Source: Rhynchopus euleeides (lineage: Eukaryota > Euglenozoa > Diplonemea > Diplonemida > Diplonemidae). From it: DNA of 64,000 nucleotides. This document shows positions 40,305 to 51,370 of the stretch, in pieces (the first letter of the stretch is position 1; every line of letters starts with the position of its first letter). The DNA lies in NCBI GenBank assembly GCA_963210315.1, contig OY723252.1, positions 1,240,001 through 1,304,000 of the forward strand, given 5' to 3'. Position numbers and translations under genes: made by a program. The notes beneath the pieces are model-generated. The model was not told the DNA's origin. It did not search any database and worked only from the letters and a program-made list of their open reading frames with translations.

Positions 40305-41400
40305 TGCCGTGTCGTATGGGGAATCCTCTGAACGATGTGCGGGGGTGATTGGCCCGTGCAGGGCTGGCGCCGCATTGAAGCTTTGTCGCCACACAGACGC
40401 TGTCACATATCGGCACTAACACACAAACGCACGTGCACACAACACACACGCGCACACACAAGCCCTCAAGACTCTTGGAGCGGCCTGACTATTTAGTGTC
40501 TTTGTCGCAGCAAGGGGGCGATATATACCGCTTTTTTATTGATTTCACGTGTCAGTGTTTGACTTTTTCGCAACTTCATTTCTTCCTTTTCTCCCTCTCC
40601 AACCCCACCCGTGACACCACCAGGGTTTAGCTAGCCCTGGTCCGATTATCCCCGGTTCTTCGCTGAAGAGACGCGGCCGGGGGGAGGGGTACGAAGAGTA
40701 CGCGTCGAAACCGGTGTCACGTCGTGTTGGGGAATCCTTCGGGAGTGCGATACTGAAGGGGAGGTGCTACTGCCCGTGCAGGGCGACACCGCCTTAAAAC
40801 TTTGTAACCACACGCGCACACACACCCTCGGTTTTTAAGATGTTCGCCACAGTGGAGAATGATCCCCTTCTCTGTGGCGATCGAGCCAAGCTGGACGAGG
40901 TTCGCCTTCGGGCGAAGGTCATGTGGGCGGACAAAAGGTGCCTGCTCCTGAGACTCATCAGCAACCTGCTTCTTCCTTCAAGCCCTCAAGACTCTTGAAG
41001 CGGCCTGACTATTTAGTGTCTACGTCGCAGCAAGGGGGCGATATATACCACCCTTTTTATTGATTTCACGTGTCAGTGTTTGACTCTTTCGCAACTTCAT
41101 TTCTTCCTTTTTCTCCCTCTCCAACCCCACCCGTGACACCACCAGGGTTTAGCTAGCCCTGGTCCGATTATCCCCGGTTCTTCGCTGAAGAGACGCGGCC
41201 GGGGGGAGGGGTACGAAGAGTACGCGTCGAAACCGGTGTCACGCCGTGTTGGGGAATCCTTCGGGAGTGCGATACTGAAGGGGAGGTGCTACTGCCCGTG
41301 CAGGGCGACACCGCCTTAAAACTTTATAACCACACACGCGCACACACATCACCATCACTACAACGTCCACATCCAGATTAACCTCATCCCCAAACTCTCC
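40305..41400 (+). repeat. 519-bp tandem duplication upstream of the USP-transposase gene
   Basis: Two near-identical units, about 40461-40979 and 40980-41400, are offset by 519 bases. A third, degenerate part-copy sits at 40305-40420. Each full unit contains GCGATATATACC, a pyrimidine-rich block (TTTCTCCCTCTCC) and ends in CACACGCGCACACAC. The second leads straight into the ATG at 41406, so the duplication covers the likely promoter or leader of that gene. Confidence 0.85.
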
Positions 41401-41803
41401 CTACGATGGCATTCGGTCCTTTAGACCTCATGTTCGCGAACCAGCGAAAGATCATCGGCCAACGTCTGGCACTGATAACAGTGATCCTCGGGGGAGCTGT
41501 CGCCGCGTTGGTGAAGGCAGAGGAGGATGTGGCCCCAGAGCCGGACCGGGAGATGGGGGGTGATGTCGAGGAAGAGGCGCCTGTGAACCCGGTGCGCCAC
41601 CGTCAACGCCATCGCCGCCGCCGCCGCAACATCAACCGCCAGGCCCCCACGACATTAATGAACTTCGGCGCCACCTGCTATGTCAACGCCGCGCTGCAGC
41701 TAATGGCAGTTGCTGGTGAGTGGGGGGAGCCGCCCGCGGGCAGCAGGACCGCGTCTCTCCTGCACGAGGTAGTTCACTGCCTGAGGGACGGCACCGTCGT
41801 GTC

Positions 41804-43054
41804 GCAAGGTGACCAACGCTACTAGTCGGCCGACAGGCCGACAGCTGTCGGGTCAGTCGGTCGGCCCGATTTTTGCCTGTCGGTCGGTCGGTCGGCCTCT
41901 CGGGCCACCTCACAAACCGACATTTTTTCGGCCCAAACCGCCCAGAAACCCACGGAATGGCGATGCATCGGCTGCATCTCGCGATTTTTCACCGGCAGGT
42001 GGGTTTGGGTCGAATTCTGCCCACCCGAAAAAACCACCCCCAACTTTCTGAAAAATCTACATGTCTCGAAAAATTTTCCCCGTGGCAAAAAAAAAAAGTG
42101 TCACCAAATCGCAGTGGATATCCCCCGTGGCGAAAAAATTTTTTTTCTCCCAAAAAAAAATATTTCTGGAAACCAGCTTGGCGAAAAAAAATATTTTCGC
42201 CACGGGATTTTTGGCTGGAGGGAAAAAAAAAGTCCGAGTTTCCCTGGGGGGGCCCTCGCTACCAAGTGTGACTGAGTGAGAAAAAGTGAGAAGTCAGCCA
42301 TGTTTGGCTGAAAACTGACGACTCGTGACTCACAGTGACTCGTAGCGAGGGCCCCCTGGAGGTCAGATTTCTTTTCAACTATTTCTCAAAGCCCTGAACG
42401 CACAGCAGGCTAAGCTGGTCGATACATCGACAGCGAACTTTGTGTCCTCTTTCGGAGTTCACGACTGTGTCAAAGGCAGGCACAGGCCTCCTGGAGGGGG
42501 CACAGGAGGACGCTCTGGCTGTGCAGTGGACGACGGTGAAGACTATGCTTCGCCAGTTCCGTCGAGAAGTTGCTAACAGTCACGTACACTTTGGTTGTTT
42601 ATGGTTTACACTTCCCCGCAAGACTTGCTCGATGATGTCCTCAAGTATGCGAGGTTATTTGGAGTCCGGCCTCCCAGTTTCCGCTCTGCGGGCTTCATTT
42701 GATGACATTCAGGTCATCCAGACGGACAAAATAATGCAGAGGAAGACCTCGTTCGGGCAATTTGGCAACGGCAAGTACGCGTGTTGGGGCGGAGGTTCCA
42801 GAAGGGCGATCATGACTGACCGAGCGGGTTGAGGTTTCGGCGCCCGAAGGGCGCCGAAAAAAATTGAGGGGTAAAAAAAATTCTGGCAAAATCGAGGGTC
42901 GAGAAAATTTTTTCGCCACCGGAAAAACCAGATTTTGGTGTCAGGATACAGCCTGCCAAATCGGCAAAAAAAAATTCGGATTTTTTTTTTGCTGTCGGCC
43001 GACCGACCGACTGGCCGACCGACAGGCCGACAGCTGTAGGGTTGGTCACCTTGC
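41804..43054. mobile_element. 1251-bp TIR element inside the USP domain
   Basis: Ends GCAAGGTGACCAAC and the inverse, with a 5-bp duplication GTGTC (41799-41803 and 43055-43059). Subterminal runs of GGCCGAC/GTCGGTCG palindromes follow. A second, shorter copy with the same ends lies at 50453-50854. A 109-bp MITE sits inside it. There is no transposase. The 5-bp duplication is unusual and recalls the hAT5 group. Confidence 0.9.
42248..42356. mobile_element. 109-bp MITE, copy 2
   Basis: TIR GGGGGCCCTCGCTAC, 3-bp duplication TGG (42245-42247 and 42357-42359). Nested in the 1251-bp element. Confidence 0.95.
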
Positions 43055-44544
43055 GTGTCGCGGAGCCTCCTGCGCTCCTTCCACACCGCGACTGGGATCG
43101 ACGTGGGAGTGCAGGAGGACCCGCAGGAATACATCTTGACCCAGATGTTGTTCCACAGCCCCCGCGCCGCCGATGGATGCGTCGTGAAACACGCCCACCG
43201 GTTTGCCTGCGACACCTGCAACGGCGTGCAGTTCACCGCGACGACCTCCTCCCCACTTCTTTTTCTGGAGTTGCCGATGAACGACCGGAAGACTGCCGAG
43301 TTCTCGGAGCTTCTCGAGCATCTCAGGGGGGTGGAAGTGCTGTCGGAGAACCGCGAGTGCGACACCTGCAAGGACGCTGGACGGCAGCCCGGCACCAAAG
43401 CCGTCCACATCGCCGAGACGTCGAAGTTCCTGCTGGTGACGCTGCCTGTGTTCGCTAGCCGCGAAAAGCGTGATCTGCGTGTGATCCTTCCGGTTGAGTT
43501 CGACTTCGAAGGGCGCAGCTTCAAGCTGAAGGCCATGGTGCTGCACAAGGGTGGCAGCCGCTACAGCGGGCACTACATCGCGGTGTGCATGAGGCGGGGC
43601 CGGTGGTGGAGGCTGGACGACGACATCGCGACGGAGATTTCCTTCGGGGATTGGAACAGCTGGACCGAGTTCACCCCCTACCTCGCTGCCTTCTCCAAGG
43701 TCGTCGACATATGGAAGGATGACGACTGGAGCGACTCATCGAGTGAGGACGAATCAGAGACGTCGGAGATGTCGGAGACAGCGACGGTGTCGGCGGGATC
43801 GGTGTCAGCGGCCGCTCAACCTCCCAAGAAGCGCTCTCGCAAGGAATGCATCGCCGATCCACTTAAAGTCACAGAGGGGGTCGGCTACAAGCTCGTCATG
43901 GTGGAACGGCTTGCGACGCAGAGCATCCGGGAGGTGACCAATCTCCTGGTCAAGAAAGAAAAGATCTCCTTCGACAGCGCCCGCAGGAAGCTGCTCAGGT
44001 GGAAGGCATCAGCGGCCTCCCTTCGCAAGCTTCACACCGATAAAGGGAAACACGCGCGCAGTGCGGCTGCAGGTGGAGCCCGCGAGTTCTGCGACATGGA
44101 GAAGAAGGTGGCGGAGTGGGTGTTCGCCCGCCGACGGGCATGCGCCACCGTTTCTGTGCAGCAGGTGATCGCTGTTGCACAGCAGCTGGAGCCGGGGTTG
44201 GCGGCGAAGACGGACGCGCAGCGCCGCAAGTGGTGGCGGAAGTTCCGCCGGAGCTGCAAGCTCTCGGTGAGGGTGGCCGGGTCGCACGTGCAGGTGAACG
44301 TGCCCAAGGACGACGTCCTTGTAGTGGATGCACGGCGGGCACTTCACCGTGCGATTGCGAGTGGGTTGATCACCCACGTCTGCGCGTCTGACGAGACCGC
44401 AGTGCCGCTGGAGCCAGTGAGCAGGACGACGGTCTGCCGCCGGGCGTTGCTCGAGCCCCGCGTGCGGGTGAAGACGGCGGGGCGGGAGAAGCAGAACTCG
44501 ACGGTGGTTCTGTCGTACGTGGCGGAGGTCCGTACGGAGAACAC

Positions 44545-45043
44545 TCACAGTTTACTGAGGGAATATGACCCAAGGCCACTGGCAGCAGACACCCCCATCC
44601 CCCTCATCACCCCTGACACCCCTCAACCCCAATCCTGTTGCCTTTCCCCTCTCTCTCTCCCCCCATGTTGTGCCCATGCACCTTCCCGGGACACCTTGTA
44701 TATAACTTTAACACCACACCACACAACACCCCCTTCATCAGGGTAATCTCCCCGCGGCCAACACTCTTCGTCTTGTCCGCTTTCTTTTATTGTCCCACCC
44801 TCCATCCCCCGGACCTCGCCTCAACAGCCTGAATTGGCGGTTGTCGCGGGATCTCTTAACCCCTTCGCGTTGCAAGTGAGGAAAAGCTGAACCGGAAGTC
44901 CCCCTTCCCCCTTCCCATCAACACCCCCACTACCCATTGCCTTTGCCTTTCTTGTCGTTGCGCACACACACCACCAGGAGAACTATAGCCGAGTCGACGT
45001 GTGTGTGCCCCCTGTCTGCGATAGCCCGGCCAAGGTATGATTC
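44545..45043 (+). mobile_element. Solo terminal unit (A-B) of a VIPER-like element
   Basis: About 248 bases of A repeat (starting TCACAGTTTACTGAGG, as at 51101-51348), a 20-base linker and about 228 bases of B repeat (ending CAAGGTATGATTC). The same A-B order appears at the 3' end of the copy at 54362-55088. A lone A-B unit without internal genes is what recombination between the first and second A repeats would leave. It lies in the DDE part of the USP-transposase gene with no visible target duplication, as expected for tyrosine-recombinase elements. Confidence 0.8.
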
Positions 45044-46019
45044 CACTGTCGTGGTGAGCAGCGTGGAGAAGGCCCCCGCCCTCCTCATCTGGAAGGGCGC
45101 GCGCACGGTCGGTGGTGGTCGCGGGCGCCCCAGCCTCTACTCGCAGCGCTCCACAATCTCCACGGAAGACGTGCGGTTCACGACACAGGAGTCTGCGAAG
45201 ATGGACACGGCGGTGATGGTGGGTGACCTGCTGCCCTCCCTGCCCACCCTGCCCTCTGGGGGGAAGGGGGTTCTGGTGCTTGATGGGTACGCATCACACA
45301 AGACACCGGAAACGGTCGAGCGTGCTCGCCGCCTGGGGTGGGTCCCCTTCATCGTGCCCCCCAATCGCACATCGTACCTGAACATGTGCGATCAGAACAC
45401 CGTGAACCGGAAGTTCAAGGGGAAGCTCCGTGAGGAGTACACGAGCTGGGCCGGCCCTCGCCTTGTCAACCTCCGCGACGACGAGACCCTCGCTGTGCCG
45501 GACAGGAGCACCCTCCAGGACTGGGTCGCGTCGGCAGCCGGCTCCCTGACGCAGGAGGACCTCCAAACCGCCTTCTCGAAGTCGCTCTGGCCGGGGATGA
45601 AGGCGACGAACATCGTTACCCCTGTGATCGAGGAGGAGGTCGCCGCCCTTCCCGAACCTGCCTCCCTTGACCTGGATGTGCCTGACCTGGATGAGTCTGA
45701 CCTCGAGATCGTGTCTGACATCGAACCGCCCAGCGAAAGGAGGGCCCAGTGGGGATTTGCGCGGGTCGTCATGGCCCCCAAAAAAGAAAAACGTCAGGTC
45801 CGAGGGCAGACGGTGTGGGAAGCGATCCCTGGAGAGTTCGAGAAAGTGGTCATGTTTTCAAAGAACTTGGTCTAAGTTCTTGTCCTGTTCATGTTTTTCC
45901 CCATGTTGTGACATTGTGTGAAGCCCGCTGCATGACAAATACGTCGTGCACACGCCTCAAGTCTTCCTGGGGCAGGGCTAGGTTTTGTTGTTTTCTTTGT
46001 ATTTCCTCCCGCTCCATAG

Positions 46020-47690
46020 TGTCATAACGGCCGTCATGGAGGGAGTGGATTTTCTGAGAATTCACTACCTCAGTTCCCGCTACCGAAATATAAAAACGGC
46101 CGTTTTCATGTTTTGTTGGCGAAAAAACGGCCGTTTTTCCCCCCTCTTATTTTCCTTTGGGGATTCGCCTCCTGCTTACCGTACCGAGCTGAGGAAACAC
46201 ACTTGACAACTCCCTGTTGCCTGCACATGACATTGGGCACTGCGATTCTCTGTCGACTGTACAAAGAAAAATGGCTTCCGCCCTGCCTGTCGCTCGACAA
46301 GCAGCAGACACCCGAGAGCAGAGAGGAGTGTAGCAGCCCGGTTCGCCCCCGGGTTGTCCCAGAAATCCAGCACACCCTCGGAACGTGGTGGCCTAGTCGT
46401 AGATCACCCAGGCCCTGCTCGTGACCTCCCCGAAACAGAGGGGAGGTGGCACCGGAGTTCTGACACCCCTACGACTCATGCGGCCGTACCCGCTCGGGCA
46501 CAGACGGCGGACCGCAAACCAGAAGGACTTCCCTGATTCCGTGCCGTCCCACCGTCTGCGCATGCGGTCGCCAGCCCAGGCCAGCTCCCCTGCCAGGGGC
46601 ACTGGGGGGTCGTACTTCCCCACCTCAGACACTTTCTCGATGACATTCTCAATGTCGGTGTACACTGCGTCGACAGGGGCACGCCGTTGGCACACCCAGC
46701 TGCGCATCGCAGTACTTCTGGAGCAGCGATGCGAGGGGTGCCGTCAGGCGGACGGCGGCCTGCAGGTGGGACTCGAGCCCAGCGATTTCGTGGGCATCTC
46801 TGCCAACCGCAGAAGCGACGCACACGTAGCAGGGCCGCTGTCCTGCAGCGGGCCCGGAAGATTGTATAAATGCCCGGGGACGTGGTGCAAGGTGCAGATC
46901 CACTCAAGCGGTGCAGGTAGTGTGTGTCGGAGAGAAGCGGGATCGCACGGCCGGTGGTGCCGTCTTGCTCGCCTGCTTCTCCCTCTCAGCTGCGTCAGAG
47001 ATGTGGCACAGCACATCCTTCAGCGCCAGTGCGGTCGTGAACCCATCCAGCTGGTGCTGCATATTGCCCGGGATGATCGCCCGTGCCTTCGGGAATAAAT
47101 CAGCGAAGGCGGTGTCCTTCTCATCCGGGGTGCTGTCGCCGAGATCAAGGGAAAGCTCTGTCGGAAGAGCCCTGATGCCAGTGAGCGACACCCACCTCTG
47201 CCTGCACGGTCATCTACGACACACGTGCCTAGATTGGCCGCAACCAGGTTCAGCCCCTCCTCGGGACACACTTCTTGACAGCATCATGCACCACGCCAGC
47301 CGGTGATCCGGTGAACAACGCACCTCGGGCGATCCGAAGTTGCAAGCCTGCCACTGAGGGTATCGCACTCCGACAGCGCCAGCTGTTTCCCTGGCTCTGC
47401 ACTTTCAACGCTGCGTTCTTCTTCTTCTTGATATGGCGCGGTCCGTCAAAGTGGTCCACGAAGTCTGAACTCTTCGCATCATACTTGAAGGCGCGCTCAC
47501 AATGCTTGCTGCAGGGTATCCCTTGCAGTGGGGAGGCACTCCTGGTGGTGGGATCTCGCCTGCTGACCCACGCCCCATACAAAATTCCCAGGTAAAAAAA
47601 ACGGCCGTTTTTTAAAATGCTGAAAATCAGCGGCCGTTTTTGCAAGTCCACAAAATACAAGGGAATTTTTAAAACGGCCGCTATGCAACC
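46020..47690. mobile_element. Decayed element with ACGGCCGT subterminal palindromes
   Basis: Left side has CATAACGGCCGTCATGG, then AAAACGGCCGTTTT twice by 46140. The right side mirrors this at 47590-47690 and ends AACGGCCGCTATG. Between them the minus strand carries pieces of one protein in several frames. Boundaries are approximate and no target duplication was found. The superfamily is unknown, perhaps hAT-like. Confidence 0.6.
46393..47660 (-). pseudogene. Broken protein with BED-like zinc finger
   Basis: The upstream part (47250-47660) has CSKHCERAFKYDAKSSDFVDH and FDGPRHIKK, a C-C...H-H finger of BED type, then a helical segment. Later parts in other frames (46904-47191, 46649-46903, 46393-46707) have protein-like composition. 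At least three frame changes separate them. No complete catalytic domain can be read. Confidence 0.5.
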
Positions 47691-48012
47691 ATGCCGCTCT
47701 GCTTTTTGTATTGACTCCCTCCCTGTTCATTTGTCTCCGCAGGTGCCGCATCCAGGGCTGTCCCGGGTGTGTGGCGTGCCGTCCACGCCGCTCTTCCCAG
47801 GCACCCTCTCCCTCTCCTCTCTCCGTTTGGCCCCTCGTCCCCAGGGCTGCCTCCCCACCCCCATGTGAATGATTTATCTCCCCAGCGCAGCCCTCTTTGC
47901 CGCCAGCACGGTGCCCTCAGCAGCTCAACCCCGGCCAGTGCGCGGTTTGTTTTCCCCAGAAGGACGTTGTTCAAGGTGATACGACAAGGTCATTGTCGTG
48001 AGTCCAGAGAGA
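47691..48012. other. No gene seen
   Basis: C/T-rich sequence without a convincing frame. Confidence 0.4.
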
Positions 48013-48147
48013 CACGGTGGGATCTTGTAAATTTTACATGTATAACTACAAGTATAATACATGTATTATACATGTATAATACTTGCATGTCAACTATTAT
48101 ACATGTATAATACATGTATATGCCTGAAATATACATGTAAAATACAT

Positions 48148-48256
48148 GGGGGCCCTCGCTACCAAGTGTGACTGAGTGAGAAAAAGTGAGAAGTCAGCCA
48201 TGTTTGGCTGACAACTGACGACTCGTGACTCACAGTGACTCGTAGCGAGGGCCCCC
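48148..48256. mobile_element. 109-bp MITE, copy 3
   Basis: TIR GGGGGCCCTCGCTAC, 3-bp duplication CAT (48145-48147 and 48257-48259). It differs from copy 2 at about one base in the interior. Confidence 0.95.
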
Positions 48257-48761
48257 CATGTATATCAAGTAAAAATACAAGTATAATACTTGCATGTCAA
48301 CTATTATACATGTATTTTTACTTGATATACATGTATTTTACATGTATATTTCAGGCATTTACATGTATTTTACATGTATAATACTTGTCATGCAAGTATT
48401 ATACATGTAAAATACTTGCATGACAAGTAAAATACTTGCATGCAAGTAAAATACATGTATTTTACTTGCATGCAAGTATTTTACTTGTCATGCAAGTATT
48501 ATACATGTATTTTACTTGTCATGCAAGTATTTTACATGTATAATACTTGCATGACAAGTATTATACATGTAAAATACATGTAAATGCCTGAAATATATAT
48601 GTAAAATACATGTATATCAAGTAAAAATACAAGTATAATAGTTGACATGCAAGTATTATACTTGTATTTTTACTTGATATACATGTATTTTACATGTATA
48701 TTTCAGGCATATACATGTATTATACATGTATAATAGTTGACATGCAAGTATTATACATGTA

Positions 48762-49576
48762 TACCGTAAACGGAAAAAGGGTGGACCGTAAAAATGTTCC
48801 AAGTTCCCAAAAAAAGGCCAAACGTTCCATCTTTTTTACGGTCCACTATTTATTGGGACTGCATATGGAAAAGACAATGCGATTTTCGCCCGCGGGCTGG
48901 TGGGTTGCGGGGCGCGGACTGCGGCCTCCACGCCGCAGACTCCCGCACGTAGGCCTCCCGACCTCCCAGCTTTGGACCCTCCCTCCACCACCGCAACCAA
49001 CACCAGCAAGAGAAGCAAGTCCTCCCTGCGTGTGGAAAGGGCACGATCACCACCACTCACCTCGAGACTCACCCACCACCACACCTCGAGAAGTGTAGTA
49101 CCATGCAAGGAGCGTTCCGGTAGAAGTAAAAGTAGAACCTGATGCACGAGCCCACAAAAGCAGCCACAGTACGGCAGGGCGCGCAGACAGAAGCTGAGAC
49201 CACCGGGCTCCCTCCAGATGTAAATTCGTGAATCAGTGCCCGGAAAATTCAGGGAAATCGTACTCCTTTAGTGTAGTACACCCTGCAGTAACTGTGGGAG
49301 AACAGTTCCCGGACGATGGTGAGCGCACACTCTGTGCTGAGGCTCTGTGGTGTTAATCCTGCAGCTTCAGTCGTACGATTTCCTTGGTTCCTTCGCGACT
49401 TCGTCACGAAGGAACTCGTAAAAAAAACCGCCAAGTCCACTATCCCAACCGTAAAATAGGTGGACCGTAAAAATGTTCCAAGTTCCGGAAAAATCCCATT
49501 TGTTCCATCTTTTTTACGGTCCACCTATAGTACGGTTCACCTTTATTACGGTCCACAATATTTCCGTTTACGGTAA
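48762..49576. mobile_element. TIR element with CCGTAAACGG ends
   Basis: Ends TACCGTAAACGGAAA and the inverse, consistent with a TA duplication. Just inside, GGTGGACCGTAAAAATGTTCC and TTTTTTACGGTCCAC occur on both sides (about 48780-48846 and 49453-49525). The middle has no convincing gene. Confidence 0.7.
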
Positions 49577-50055
49577 TACATGTATATACTTGTAGTTATA
49601 CATGTAAAATTTACAAGATCCCACCGTGGAGCCGAGACACCCCCCCCCCCCCCCCGAGTCACCCCCCAGCCCCAAGTGCTCACCAGCCTGGCACTATTGA
49701 TCACGCTGCCACCTTTGGCGTCACCACATGTCACCGCATGTCACCAGACACCACGCCACGTCGCCCACAACACCCTATATACAGTGTGCCATTGAAGAAT
49801 GTCACCCCCCCCCGGGCTTGGGCCCTCGGGGGGGGTGACATTCTCCCGGGGTACCCTAGGTACGGGAAAAATAGAATGCGATTTTTCGCGATTTTTCACC
49901 TCGGATGAGCCTCGATTTCGCAAAGTCGTCGGATTACCGAGACTTCGCGAAGAGAGGCGAAGCCGAGCTAGGCGCCGCCCCGGCGCCGGGGGTTTGGGGG
50001 GCTATGCCCCCCAACCCCGCCGGAGGCAAAAAATTTTTTGAGCCTATTTTAGTTA

Positions 50056-50357
50056 CAGGGGGGGGGGGGGGCGAATAGAATTACTAAGTAATACTATTCA
50101 AAATGGCATGTTTGAAAAATTCCCAAATTTTGGGTTGGGCGCATTCCCCAGTAAGTGGTATTCCACTCCACCGAAATCGAAAAAAAAGTTGATCGTGAAC
50201 GCGCTGGTTCAGGCCAGTTCACGATCAACTTTTTTTTCGATTTCGGTGGAGTGGAATACCACTTACTGGGGAATGCGCCCAACCCAAAATTTGGGAATTT
50301 TTCAAACATGCCATTTTGAATAGTATTACTTAGTAATTCTATTCGCCCCCCCCCCTG
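50056..50357. mobile_element. Near-perfect palindromic foldback MITE
   Basis: Two arms of about 145 bp (50056-50199 and 50216-50357) are almost exact inverses around a 16-base loop. TA flanks both ends. The tips read CAGGGGGGG then CGAATAGAATTACTAAGTA, close to the TIR and subterminal GAATAGTAGTACTTA words of the pogo-type element at 11768. It is thus probably a non-autonomous derivative of that family. Confidence 0.9.
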
Positions 50358-50452
50358 TAAGGTGTACCGAAAATCGACTTTTCTCGGAAGAACACGTCGT
50401 GGGCCGCGCACTTTACGTGCGCATGAGGGGGGGGGGGGGGGGGGAGCCCGCC

Positions 50453-50854
50453 GCAAGGTGACCAACCCTACAGCTGTCGGCCTGTCGGTCGGCCAGTCGG
50501 TCGGTCGGCCGACAGCAAAAAAAAAATCCGAAATTTTTTTTTGCCGATTTGGTGACACTTTTTTTTTTTTTGCCACGGGGAAAAATTTTCGAGACATAGA
50601 GATTTTTCAGAAAGTTGGGGGTGGTTTTTTCGGGTGGGCAGAATTCGACCCAAACCCACCTGCCGGTGAAAAATCGCGAGATGCAGCCGATGCACCGCCA
50701 TTCCGTGGGTTTCTGGGCGGTTTGGGCCGAAAAAATGTCGGTTTGTGAGGTGGCCCGAGAGGCCGACCGACCGACCGACAGGCAAAAATCGGGCCGACCG
50801 ACTGACCCGACAGCAGTCGGCCTGTCGGCCGACTAGTAGCGTTGGTCACCTTGC
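50453..50854. mobile_element. 402-bp copy of the GCAAGGTGACC element
   Basis: Same ends and subterminal GTCGGTCG runs as 41804-43054, in the opposite orientation. 5-bp duplication CCGCC (50448-50452 and 50855-50859). No coding content. Confidence 0.9.
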
Positions 50855-50869
50855 CCGCCGCAGGCGCCG

Positions 50870-51100
50870 GAATTTTTTCGGCCTTTCTTTGATAAGGTGT
50901 ACCGACAATCGACTTTTTGGGGAGAACATGTCGTGGGCCGCGCACTTTACGTGCGCGTGGGGGGGGGGGGGGGGGAAGAGCCCGCCGCAGGCGCCGGAAT
51001 TTTTTGAGCCTTTATTTGATAAGGTGTACCGACAATCGCCTTTTTTCGGGAGAAAAGCGACTTTTCTCGGAAGAACACGTCATGGGCCGCGCACTTTATC
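50870..51100. repeat. Short tandem blocks beside the VIPER-like element
   Basis: TTTGATAAGGTGTACCGACAATCG and GAGCCCGCCGCAGGCGCCGG-type phrases recur two or three times between 50360 and 51090, some with a G-run. No gene. Confidence 0.55.
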
Positions 51101-51370
51101 ACAGTTTACTGAGGGAATATGACCCAAGGCCACTGGCAGCAGACACCCCCATCCCCCTCATCACCCCTGACACCCCTCAACCCCAATCCTGTTGCCTTTC
51201 CCCTCTCTCTCTCCCCCCATGTTGTGCCCATGCACCTTCCCGGGACACCTTGTATATAACTTTAACACCACACCACACAACACCCCCTTCATCAGGGTAA
51301 TCTCCCCGCGGCCAACACTCTTCGTCTTGTCCGCTTTCTTTTATTGTTACACTCTCACCACCTCGACACC

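Larger units (their letters stand above)
41406..45875 (+). pseudogene. USP (C19) deubiquitinase fused to pogo-type DDE transposase, interrupted
   Basis: The coding parts are 41406-41803, 43055-44544 and 45044-45875. The first starts at an ATG, has a hydrophobic stretch (about 20-36) and the USP Cys box NFGATCYVNAALQ with Cys at 91. The second continues with VQEDPQEYIL, two CxxC pairs (FACDTC, RECDTC) of the USP zinc ribbon and the His box GGSRYSGHYIAV with WWRLDDD. Then come a helical HTH-like region and the first DDE strand (CASDETAVPLEP). The third has VLVLDGYASHK and RTSYLNMCDQNTVNRKFK, the remaining pogo-type acidic positions, and an acidic tail. A 1251-bp TIR element splits the USP domain and a VIPER-type terminal unit splits the DDE domain, so this copy is broken unless both are spliced out, for which I see no sites. 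Flanking residues match the families well, so decay is recent. Confidence 0.85.
48013..49628. mobile_element. AT-rich foldback element with ACATGT/CATGCAAGT words
   Basis: Inverted ends CACGGTGGGATCTTGTAAAT close the element. From 48030 to 48760 the sequence is a mosaic of ACATGTAT, ACTTGCATG and TATTATAC palindromes that can fold on many scales. A 109-bp MITE (48148-48256) and a further TIR element (48762-49576) are nested in it. No gene is visible. Confidence 0.75.

Noticed and set aside
41804-43054. The insert in the USP gene as an introner-type intron
   Set aside because: No GT or GC donor with AG acceptor fits its ends; TIRs and a 5-bp duplication explain it as a transposon.
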